DNA of 12,371 nucleotides from an uncultured Clostridia bacterium (GTDB lineage: Bacteria > Bacillota > Clostridia > Christensenellales > CAG-314): positions 1-12,371 of the forward strand of contig CAKPPA010000021.1 in NCBI GenBank assembly GCA_934177025.1. The letters run 5' to 3'. The notes under the pieces were generated by a model that was given only the letters and a program-made list of their open reading frames with translations, was not told the origin of the DNA and searched no databases. The position numbers and the translations under genes are program-made. Position 1 is the stretch's first letter. Every line of letters begins with the position of its first letter. Shown one piece after another: positions 6,496 to 12,371 of the stretch.

Positions 6496-7965
6496 ATGGA
6501 CATCATCGAACGAATCAACGGGGTAATTAATGATTTTGTTTGGGGGCCTGTTATGATTGCCATTTTGCTCGGAACGGGCATTTTACTAACCGTTCGGACA
6601 AAATTTTTGCAGGTTTCAAAATTTCCGACGTGTTTAAAAAACACCGTCGGGGCAACGATTCAGGACGTAAAGCAAGGGAAAAAATCCAAAACGGGGGTAT
6701 CCTCGTTTCAGGCGTTTTCCGCTGCCATTGCGGGCACGGTCGGCACGGGGAACATCGTCGGCGTTTCCACCGCATTGGTTGCGGGGGGACCGGGGGCGAT
6801 TTTTTGGATGTGGGTTTCCGCCTTTTTCGGAATGATGACGAAATTTTCCGAAAACGTGCTGGGCATTTACTACCGTAAGCAAGGCGACGACGGCATTATG
6901 CGCGGCGGGCCGATGTACTACATTCGCTACGGACTGAATTGGAAGTGGCTTGCGGTGCTGTTTTCGATTTTTTGCGTGTTTGCCTCCTTTGGCTACAACA
7001 TGACGCAGGTCAACAGCATTTCCTCCACCTTAAACACCACCATCGGTTTGCCGTTGTGGGTTACGGGGCTTATTGTGGTGGTGTTCGCGGCGTTGGTGCT
7101 GTTGGGCGGCATTCGTCGTATCGGACGGGTGGCTTCCTACGTTGTGCCGTTTATGGCATTGCTGTTTATTTTAATGGCACTTACCATCATCGGCATCAAC
7201 ATTCAAGCCGTGCCGCAAAGTTTTGCTATGATTTTTTCCAACGCGTTTCGGTGGGAATCCGTCGGGGGCGGCATTATGGGCTACACCATTATGCGGGCTA
7301 TGCGTTTTGGGTTGGCACGCGGCATTTTTTCCAACGAAGCAGGGCTTGGTAGTTCCGTTATGGCGCACAGTGCGTCGGACGTTAAGGAACCTGTAAAACA
7401 AGGCATGTGGGGCGTGTTCGAAGTGTTTGTCGACACCATTGTGATTTGTACGTTAATGTCGTTGGTGCTGTTGTCCACCGGCGTGTACGAATCCTCAGGG
7501 TTGGACGGTGCGCCTTTGGCATTGGCGGCGTTTTCGAAGGATCTCGGAACGTTCGGAAAAATTGCGTTTTCCGTCATTTTGCCGCTGTTTGCGTTTACCA
7601 CCGTGTTAAGTTGGTCGTTTTACGGCGAAAAAGCGACGGAGTACTTGTTTGGCAAAAAAGCGGTCATCCCTTACAAACTGATTATTTTAGGGGTAATCTT
7701 TTTAGGGGCAGTCATTAAATTGGAATTGGTGTGGAGCATTTCGGATACGTTTAACGGGCTTATGGCAATTCCGAACCTGATTTCACTGATTTTGATGTCG
7801 GGGACGGTGGCAAAAATCACCAAAAACTATTTCGAACGCAAAAAAGGCAAAGCAACGGAGGCAATGCTGTCCGCCTATGCCGAGGAAAACGAGCGTTTGA
7901 AGGAGGAAATTCGGCAGGAGGAAGCGGGCGAACCCGCTCCGACCGAATCGGCGACGCAAGCGTAA
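6496..7965 (+). CDS. Sodium/alanine (amino acid) symporter, AGCS family
   Basis: The 489-residue product is an integral membrane carrier of the alanine/glycine:cation symporter family, which imports small amino acids with Na+ (or H+). Family hallmarks are AGTVGTGNIVGVSTAL with Asn86 in the conserved TGN, GGPGAIFWMWVSAFFGM, GGPMYYIRYGL, and SNEAGLGSSVMAHSAS. About ten or eleven hydrophobic segments are visible. The C-terminal 40 residues are charged and likely helical or coiled (ENERLKEEIRQEE), ending in a Pro/Glu-rich tail. I chose the ATG at 6496 because AAGGAG (6482-6487) lies 8 bases before it; the ATG at 6478 lacks a site and would precede the predicted transcript start. It appears to be a single-gene transcript. 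The exact substrate (alanine, glycine or another amino acid) cannot be read from the sequence. Confidence 0.95.
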   Translation: MDIIERINGVINDFVWGPVMIAILLGTGILLTVRTKFLQVSKFPTCLKNTVGATIQDVKQGKKSKTGVSSFQAFSAAIAGTVGTGNIVGVSTALVAGGPGAIFWMWVSAFFGMMTKFSENVLGIYYRKQGDDGIMRGGPMYYIRYGLNWKWLAVLFSIFCVFASFGYNMTQVNSISSTLNTTIGLPLWVTGLIVVVFAALVLLGGIRRIGRVASYVVPFMALLFILMALTIIGINIQAVPQSFAMIFSNAFRWESVGGGIMGYTIMRAMRFGLARGIFSNEAGLGSSVMAHSASDVKEPVKQGMWGVFEVFVDTIVICTLMSLVLLSTGVYESSGLDGAPLALAAFSKDLGTFGKIAFSVILPLFAFTTVLSWSFYGEKATEYLFGKKAVIPYKLIILGVIFLGAVIKLELVWSISDTFNGLMAIPNLISLILMSGTVAKITKNYFERKKGKATEAMLSAYAEENERLKEEIRQEEAGEPAPTESATQA

Positions 7966-8005
7966 GTCGCTTTCGACGTAAAAACAACGTGCGGTTGGCA
8001 CAACG

Positions 8006-8036
8006 AAAAACGGCAAAGCGATGCCGTTTTTCTTTT
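8006..8036 (+). terminator. Intrinsic terminator after the AGCS transporter
   Basis: AAAAACGGCA (8006-8015) pairs with TGCCGTTTTT (8022-8031) around a 6-base loop, followed by CTTTTT. It separates the transporter gene from the next operon. Confidence 0.92.
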
Positions 8037-8068
8037 TCGGGTTTTTCGCGCACATTTCCTTAAAACAG

Positions 8069-8097
8069 TTGAAAAGAATTTCCCGAAATGTTACACT
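8069..8097 (+). promoter_or_regulatory. Sigma-A type promoter of the 8122-11455 operon
   Basis: -35 TTGAAA (8069-8074), 17-base spacer, -10 TACACT (8092-8097), the same -10 as the proS promoter. Predicted start near 8104, just ahead of the GGAGG at 8110-8114. Confidence 0.85.
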
Positions 8098-8121
8098 GAA
8101 AAACAAAACGGAGGAAAGGAA

Positions 8122-8781
8122 ATGAGCGTAACGCCGATTCCGAAAGAAGTGTATCGTCATTTAAACGTGGTGTATCGCGACGGAAGTGCTTTGGTCGGGG
8201 ACGTTACCTGCCGTTGCGGCGGAAACGCGTTTTACGTGCTACGCAACGTTGAAATCAGGGTAGCCGCCGAAAAGAAGGAAGCGGCACAAAAACGCGCGAC
8301 GGAGTACTTTCAACAGGCAGGCAAAAAGCCGAACCGAACGGCAACGCGGGACGGAAAAGTTTATTTACAAAGCGTGGGGTTGTTCGGCAAAGTGAAGGCG
8401 GAGTTTTGCCTGACGGATGCCGCCGACCAAACGGACGACGTCGTTGTTGTAAAAGCAAAATGCGTTGAGTGCGGTGAGGAAATTTTGCTGTTCGACAGCA
8501 AAAAACATATGGAAAACAGCGCAACGGAAAGCGTAAAACAAATGGAACCGTTCGTTTTGGTGGGCTCCGATGCACAAACGGCAAAAATTCAAATGACGTA
8601 TCGGTTTTCAAGTTTTGCGGAACTCAGCCAAGCGGAGCGTTCGGCGCAAGGCGAACGCGTGTGTTTCGATTCAGTGGAAATCGATGCTTATCCGACGGAC
8701 GTCAAGGACAAAAAGCAGGACGTTTTGGCGGATACGGAGTATTGCCGAAACTACGGCGGACTGACGGAAACGGGGCTGTAA
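8122..8781 (+). CDS. Unknown protein with split zinc-ribbon-like cysteine pairs
   Basis: The 219-residue soluble protein belongs to no family I recognise. It has no signal peptide or membrane segment. Two cysteine pairs, TCRCGG (Cys30, Cys32) and KCVECGEE (Cys114, Cys117), are separated by about 80 residues with a lysine/alanine-rich helix (49-68) between them; this could be a split zinc ribbon. The second half is a mix of predicted strands and acidic stretches, with Cys181 and Cys208 less clearly placed. GGAGG lies 7 bases before the ATG, and a strong promoter is just upstream, so it is the first gene of the operon. The gap to the radical SAM gene is 77 bases. It may bind metal or nucleic acid, but that is a guess from the cysteines alone. 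Confidence 0.85.
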   Translation: MSVTPIPKEVYRHLNVVYRDGSALVGDVTCRCGGNAFYVLRNVEIRVAAEKKEAAQKRATEYFQQAGKKPNRTATRDGKVYLQSVGLFGKVKAEFCLTDAADQTDDVVVVKAKCVECGEEILLFDSKKHMENSATESVKQMEPFVLVGSDAQTAKIQMTYRFSSFAELSQAERSAQGERVCFDSVEIDAYPTDVKDKKQDVLADTEYCRNYGGLTETGL

Positions 8782-8819
8782 TGCACCGAAAGGCAAGGGG
8801 TTGCGTGAATTTTTGAAAA

Positions 8820-8842
8820 GTCGGTTGAAACGAAAAACCGAC
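8820..8842 (+). other. Intergenic hairpin before the radical SAM gene
   Basis: GTCGGTT (8820-8826) pairs with AACCGAC (8836-8842) around a 9-base loop. No T run follows, so it is not a typical terminator. It ends a few bases before the ribosome binding site (8847-8854) and could affect mRNA processing or stability. Confidence 0.55.
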
Positions 8843-8858
8843 CACAAAGGCAGGAAAA

Positions 8859-9743
8859 ATGAAATGTAACGAATGTCCGCGGAACTGCAATGCGGATCGA
8901 AATTTAACGCAAGGCGTTTGCGGAGTAAGGAGCCTTCCTCGCGTAGCAAAAGTGCAGTTGCATTGCGGGGAGGAGCCGTGTTTCGGCACGGCAAGCGGTG
9001 CGGTGTTTTTTTCGGGCTGCAACTTAAAATGCGTGTTTTGCCAAAATTGGGAAATCAGTAGCGGACGCAAGGGGAAAGAGGTTTCCGTCCCGCGGTTAGA
9101 GGAGATTTTTTTGGAACTTCAGGCGAGCGGTGCGGAAAATTTGGATCTCGTTACGCCGACACACTTTGTCACCCCGATTGCGCAAGCGTTGGAGCACGTC
9201 AAGCCGCAACTGAACATCCCCGTAATTTGGAATTCGTCGGCGTACGAAAAAACGGAAACGTTGGAACGCGTGCGTGGGCTGGTGGATATTTACCTGCCCG
9301 ATTTTAAGTACTTTGACGCAAGGGTTGCCGCCAAATACGCCGCCGCGCCGGATTATTTCGAGCGCGCGTCCGAAGCGATTTTGTGGATGCGTAACGCCGT
9401 GGCGGATGAGTTCGACGCCAACGGAAAAATGAAGCAAGGCTTGTTGATTCGGCATTTGGTGTTGCCGACGCTAACGGATCAAAGCAAAAAAATTTTGCGG
9501 TTTGTGCATGACGAAATCGGCAAGGATACTTTTGTCAGCGTCATGGGGCAGTATTTTCCGTCCTTTCGTGCGGCGGAGTTTTCGGAAATCAACCGTTCGT
9601 TAACGCAGCGGGAGTACGACAGGGTGCTGGATTTCTTTTTCGACGTCGGCTTAACCAACGGCTACTTCCAAACGCTTTCGAAGGAGGAAAAAAACTACGT
9701 CCCCGATTTCGATTTCGGCGGGGTGGAGCATAAAAAGGAGTAA
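8859..9743 (+). CDS. Radical SAM protein, pyruvate formate-lyase-activating-like (COG1313 type)
   Basis: The 294-residue protein has the radical SAM motif C54-x3-C58-x2-C61 (GCNLKCVFCQNWE), which holds the [4Fe-4S] cluster that cleaves S-adenosylmethionine. An N-terminal cysteine-rich segment, CNECPRNC (Cys3, 6, 10) and Cys21, is typical of this PflA-like group and may bind metal; Cys36 and Cys41 are extra. Further matches are the LVTPTHFV, WNSSAYE, DIYLPDFKY and LIRHLVLP segments. Members are often labelled pyruvate formate-lyase activating enzymes, but the real substrate of this group is not established, and no glycyl-radical enzyme gene is in the window. Start at ATG 8859 with AGGCAGG just upstream. 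The stop codon is 2 bases before the first chrA gene, so the two are probably co-translated. The enzyme should be oxygen-sensitive, which fits an anaerobe. Confidence 0.9.
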   Translation: MKCNECPRNCNADRNLTQGVCGVRSLPRVAKVQLHCGEEPCFGTASGAVFFSGCNLKCVFCQNWEISSGRKGKEVSVPRLEEIFLELQASGAENLDLVTPTHFVTPIAQALEHVKPQLNIPVIWNSSAYEKTETLERVRGLVDIYLPDFKYFDARVAAKYAAAPDYFERASEAILWMRNAVADEFDANGKMKQGLLIRHLVLPTLTDQSKKILRFVHDEIGKDTFVSVMGQYFPSFRAAEFSEINRSLTQREYDRVLDFFFDVGLTNGYFQTLSKEEKNYVPDFDFGGVEHKKE

Positions 9744-9745
9744 AA

Positions 9746-10513
9746 GTGAAGCAAAAGGGAAAAATTCGATCGATTTTGGAACTGTTTGCAACGTTTTTCA
9801 AAATCGGACTGTTTACCTTCGGCGGGGGGTACGCCATGATTTCCCTCATCGAGCGGGAAACGGTGGAAAACAAAAAATGGGTAACGAGCGACGACATTGT
9901 GGATATGGTGGCGATTGCGGAATCTACCCCGGGGGTAATTGCCGTTAACTCCGCCACCTTTGTCGGGTTTAAAATTGCGGGGTTTTGGGGTTCCGTTGCC
10001 GCAACGTTTGGCGTAGTGTTGCCGAGCCTTGTCGTCATTACGGTGTTAAGTCAGTTTATCGACGTCATTCGCACCAACGATTGGGTAAACGCCGCTTTTC
10101 GCGGCATTCGTGCGGGCGTAGTGGTGCTGATTTTTAATGCGGTTGCAAAATTGATTCGTCCGATGGAAAAAAATTGGCTCACCGTTGGGATTGCGTTGTT
10201 GGTGTTCGGCGTTGCGACGTTTTTACAGTTTGACGTCGTTTGGCTGATTTTGGGCGGAATTTTGTTCGGAATCGTTGCGCAAAGCATTCGCTACCGCAAA
10301 ACGAAGGCGTCGGAAAGCGTCGTAGCCGAAAGCACGCATGCCCCGCAGGCGGACGAAGCCGTAACTTCCTCGAGCGAAAGTGTAAACGAGGCACCTTCCT
10401 TGCGGAAAAACACGGAATCCGTAAGCGAAGTGCCGCAACGTGCGGAAAACGACGGGCAAAACAACCGAGCCGTTCCTACGGATGCGGCAAAAACCGAGGA
10501 GGAACGCAAATGA
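9746..10513 (+). CDS. chrA: ChrA-family half transporter (first of a tandem pair) with hydrophilic tail
   Basis: This 255-residue membrane protein is a half-size member of the chromate transporter (CHR) family. Key segments are FKIGLFTFGGGYAM (18-31), AESTPGVIAVNSATFVG (58-74) and ATFGVVLPSLVVI (86-98), followed by further hydrophobic helices to about residue 180. From about 185 to the end the chain is hydrophilic, rich in Ser, Glu, Ala and Asn, and probably disordered; this tail is absent from its partner. The start is GTG at 9746, 2 bases after the previous stop, with the binding site AAAAAGGAG inside the end of the radical SAM gene. Half-size CHR proteins usually work as pairs, one half in each orientation. 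Family members can export chromate with sulfate as the likely natural analogue, but many are named only by similarity, and the substrate here is unknown. Confidence 0.93.
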   Translation: MKQKGKIRSILELFATFFKIGLFTFGGGYAMISLIERETVENKKWVTSDDIVDMVAIAESTPGVIAVNSATFVGFKIAGFWGSVAATFGVVLPSLVVITVLSQFIDVIRTNDWVNAAFRGIRAGVVVLIFNAVAKLIRPMEKNWLTVGIALLVFGVATFLQFDVVWLILGGILFGIVAQSIRYRKTKASESVVAESTHAPQADEAVTSSSESVNEAPSLRKNTESVSEVPQRAENDGQNNRAVPTDAAKTEEERK

Positions 10514-11100
10514 TTTTTTTGGAGTTGTTTTGGGCGTTTTTTAAAATCGGACTATTTACAATCGGTGGCGGGTATGCTATGATACCGATGATTCAACAGG
10601 AAGTGATTGCACATCAATGGTTGACGTCGGAAGCGTTACTCAACTTCATTGCGGTGGCGGAATCCACCCCGGGTTCGTTCGCCATTAACGTCGCCACCTT
10701 TGTCGGTGTAACGCAGGCGGGCATTTTGGGCGGTGTCATCGCAACGTTTGCGGTGGTGTTGCCGTCGCTCGTCATTGTGATGATCATTGCAAAAATGTTT
10801 GCCCGTTTCAAAAACAATCGGCTGGTGCAGTACGGGTTGTGGGGCGTGCGTCCGGTTGTTTCGGGGCTGATTTTGTCGGCGGCATTGACGATTTTCGCTT
10901 TGCTGGTGTTCCCGACGTTGGATGTGCGGCACCCGACGGCGGAAGGGTTGCAATCCTTCGACGGCCTGTCCCTTGCGGTGTTGGCATTCGTGTTTGCTTT
11001 AAGTCAAATGAAAATCAAAAACCGCAAACCGCATCCGATTTTGCTAATTGTGATTTCGGCGGCAACGGGCATCCTGTTGTACGGCGTGTGCGGTTTGTAA
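10510..11100 (+). CDS. chrA: ChrA-family half transporter (second of the tandem pair)
   Basis: The 196-residue product is homologous to the preceding protein: FKIGLFTIGGGYAMI (11-25), AESTPGSFAINVATFVG (50-66) and ATFAVVLPSLVIV (78-90). Its ATG overlaps the previous stop as ATGA (10510-10513), with GAGGAGG (10496-10502) 7 bases upstream, a classic sign of translational coupling and equal dosage. The frame is open further upstream to 10240, but that extension overlaps the first chrA and encodes no membrane segment, so I rejected it. The pair probably forms one transporter in the cytoplasmic membrane. It is followed after 40 bases by trxA. Confidence 0.95.
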   Translation: MIFLELFWAFFKIGLFTIGGGYAMIPMIQQEVIAHQWLTSEALLNFIAVAESTPGSFAINVATFVGVTQAGILGGVIATFAVVLPSLVIVMIIAKMFARFKNNRLVQYGLWGVRPVVSGLILSAALTIFALLVFPTLDVRHPTAEGLQSFDGLSLAVLAFVFALSQMKIKNRKPHPILLIVISAATGILLYGVCGL

Positions 11101-11140
11101 AAACCAAAAACGACCTCGCAAAAGCGAAAGGAGGGAAAAA

Positions 11141-11455
11141 ATGGAACTTACGTTAAACAACAGCAATTTCGAACAGGAAGTTTTGCAGGCTCAAGTGCCG
11201 GTGCTGGTGGATTTTTGGGCAAGTTGGTGCGGTCCGTGCCGTATGCTCGGCCCCGTCATTGCGGAAATTGCGGCCGAACATACCGAACTGAAAGTCGGCA
11301 AAGTGAACGTGGACGACGAGGAGGCTTTGGCGGCACGTTACGGCGTGCAAAGCATTCCGACGCTTATCTTTTTCAAAAACGGCGAGGAAATTTACCGTTC
11401 GGTCGGGTTTCAACCGAAGGAATCGGTGGAAGCGCAAATTAAAAAATTCTTTTAA
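11141..11455 (+). CDS. trxA: Thioredoxin
   Basis: The 104-residue cytoplasmic protein has the full thioredoxin fold with the active site W29-C30-G31-P32-C33, the buried Asp24, and the conserved cis-proline in SIPT. It reduces protein disulfides and is itself reduced by thioredoxin reductase, which is not in this window. A strong site, AAAGGAGGG (11127-11135), lies 5 bases before the ATG. It is the last gene of the operon, followed by a terminator, so its supply is tied to the radical SAM and ChrA genes unless an unseen internal promoter exists. Confidence 0.97.
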   Translation: MELTLNNSNFEQEVLQAQVPVLVDFWASWCGPCRMLGPVIAEIAAEHTELKVGKVNVDDEEALAARYGVQSIPTLIFFKNGEEIYRSVGFQPKESVEAQIKKFF

Positions 11456-11511
11456 TTACGCATGCCTTTTTGAAAATTTTCGTTGCTCAAGCAAGGCAAA
11501 AAACAAAAAAC

Positions 11512-11544
11512 AAAAAGCGGTTTACGTTTGTAACCGCTTTTTTT
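11512..11544. terminator. Intrinsic terminator after trxA, likely bidirectional
   Basis: AAAAAGCGGTT (11512-11522) pairs with AACCGCTTTTT (11532-11542) followed by more T. A runs lie upstream, so it can also stop the convergent PHP gene, whose stop codon is at 11573. Confidence 0.92.
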
Positions 11545-11572
11545 GTGTAAAAAGGAAAGGGTAAGGAAAGGC

Positions 11573-12346
11573 TTACTCGGTCGGTTCGTTCAAAGCAAAA
11601 AACTTTCGTTGCCGAAAGTAGCCCGCCGTTAGTCCGTGCGGCAAGGCTTCGAGTGTTTCCGCAAAGCGGAACGCCAGCGTTTGAAAGGAGTGCGAATCGG
11701 AGCTTATCGTAACGTTTTTTCCGCCGAAATCGCAGTAAAGTTCTGCCGTTTGCAAGGACGGTGCGGTTTCGTTCATGGAAAGGAGCGACGAGGTGTTTAA
11801 TTCAAGGCAAATTCCTTGCGCAACAACGGTTTGCAAAATTTCGGCAACCGCCGCGGCGTCGTACAAAAAAGGCAGCCCCTTTTTTTTCGGAAAATCCAAA
11901 TGTGCAAGTGCGTCGAACCCGCCGAAGCGCACCATGCGCAGCGTTTCGTCGTACTGCATTTCCCAAAGTGCTTCCGGCGTCAGTTGCTTGCCGTTTTTGT
12001 ACAAATCGTAGGCGCGGTGTACCGAAGCAAGCACAAAATCGGGGCGGGTGGCAAGGACTTTTTCAAATTCTTTCGGGTGCCGATGCGGCTCGCCGAATTC
12101 GTACCCGAACAGCAGTTGCAAGCCTTGCGCTTCGTACGTTTGGCGGCACGTTTCAAAGGCGTTGCGGTAAGCGGCAAAGTCAAAGGTGTCGTAGGTAAAG
12201 TAGCGGCTTAAGGGGTCGCATTCAATGTGGTCGGTAAAGCACAAAATCGTTACGCCTTCCCGCAAGGCGGCTTCGCAGTACTCCTCCATACTGCTTTTTC
12301 CGTCCATCGAAAAGGTCGTGTGCAAATGTAAATCAACTTTTTTCAT
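11573..12346 (-). CDS. PHP-domain phosphatase, histidinol-phosphatase (HisJ/HisK) like
   Basis: The 257-residue protein has the PHP metal-binding motifs in order: HLHT (His7, His9), FTDH (Asp39, His40), GYEFGEPH (Glu83, His88), SVH (His110), AHLDFPKK (His149) and SDSH (Asp217, His219). These normally hold a trinuclear metal centre for phosphoester hydrolysis. Length and motif spacing match the HisJ/HisK histidinol-phosphatases (about 270 residues), which make histidinol in histidine synthesis. No other histidine gene is in the window, so another phosphoester substrate is possible. The start is ATG at 12346. No Shine-Dalgarno precedes it, and a -10-like element sits 7 bases upstream, suggesting a leaderless transcript. 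It converges on trxA. Confidence 0.9.
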   Translation of the reverse strand: MKKVDLHLHTTFSMDGKSSMEEYCEAALREGVTILCFTDHIECDPLSRYFTYDTFDFAAYRNAFETCRQTYEAQGLQLLFGYEFGEPHRHPKEFEKVLATRPDFVLASVHRAYDLYKNGKQLTPEALWEMQYDETLRMVRFGGFDALAHLDFPKKKGLPFLYDAAAVAEILQTVVAQGICLELNTSSLLSMNETAPSLQTAELYCDFGGKNVTISSDSHSFQTLAFRFAETLEALPHGLTAGYFRQRKFFALNEPTE

Positions 12347-12353
12347 CCGCTTA

Positions 12354-12359
12354 AATGTA
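12354..12359 (-). promoter_or_regulatory. Possible -10 element of the PHP gene
   Basis: TACATT on the minus strand (12359-12354), 7 bases before the ATG, matches the consensus at four of six. Its -35 would lie outside the window, so it cannot be confirmed here. Confidence 0.4.
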
Positions 12360-12371
12360 GCAAGATTGCGT

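Noticed and set aside
10240..10509. Upstream start for the second chrA gene
   Set aside because: It overlaps the first chrA in another frame, encodes a basic stretch with no membrane segments, and a strong binding site plus ATGA overlap marks 10510 as the start.
9746..11100. Calling the ChrA pair a dedicated chromate-resistance system
   Set aside because: Nothing in the window supports chromate as substrate: there is no chrB or reductase, and the family name reflects a few studied members only.

Overview
The window looks like a chromosomal segment of a low-to-medium GC Gram-positive bacterium, most likely an uncultured anaerobic member of the Clostridia. This rests on a T-box leader in front of a tRNA-synthetase gene, strong purine-rich ribosome binding sites, a cysteine-rich surface repeat (CSVCGY / ETHHFYQATCGH type) common in clostridial surface proteins, a short-form prolyl-tRNA synthetase, and an oxygen-sensitive radical SAM gene. 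The placement is inference; no rRNA or marker search was possible.

Layout. Bases 1-2598 are the 3' part of a large secreted or surface protein. It has cysteine-rich repeats, a possible OB-fold region, an NlpC/P60 peptidase domain, a DUF11-like domain, and a C-terminal domain that resembles a second NlpC/P60 copy without its catalytic residues. A hairpin at 2619-2643, flanked by A and T runs, can terminate this gene and the convergent nnrD (2693-3586, minus). nnrD and proS (3970-5406, plus) are divergent; each has a good sigma-A promoter, and proS sits behind a complete T-box antitermination leader. A small lipoprotein gene (5491-5961) follows. A 534-base gap (5962-6495) is A-rich and holds three sets of short repeats, a terminator and the promoter of an AGCS sodium/amino acid symporter gene (6496-7965).

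A second transcription unit appears to run from a strong promoter at 8069-8097 to a terminator at 11512-11544. Its genes are a zinc-ribbon-like protein of unknown function, a PflA-like radical SAM protein, two half-size ChrA-family transporters and thioredoxin. Spacing is tight between the radical SAM gene and the two chrA genes (a 2-base gap, then a 4-base overlap), so those three are probably translationally coupled. A convergent PHP-domain phosphatase gene (11573-12346, minus) ends the window.

I see no mobile element, CRISPR array, tRNA or rRNA. Most genes are ordinary. The points most worth a second look are the apparently dead second peptidase domain, two or three genes whose promoters imply leaderless mRNAs, the proS T-box whose specifier codon is unclear, the repeat-rich gap, and the radical SAM / ChrA pair / thioredoxin operon.
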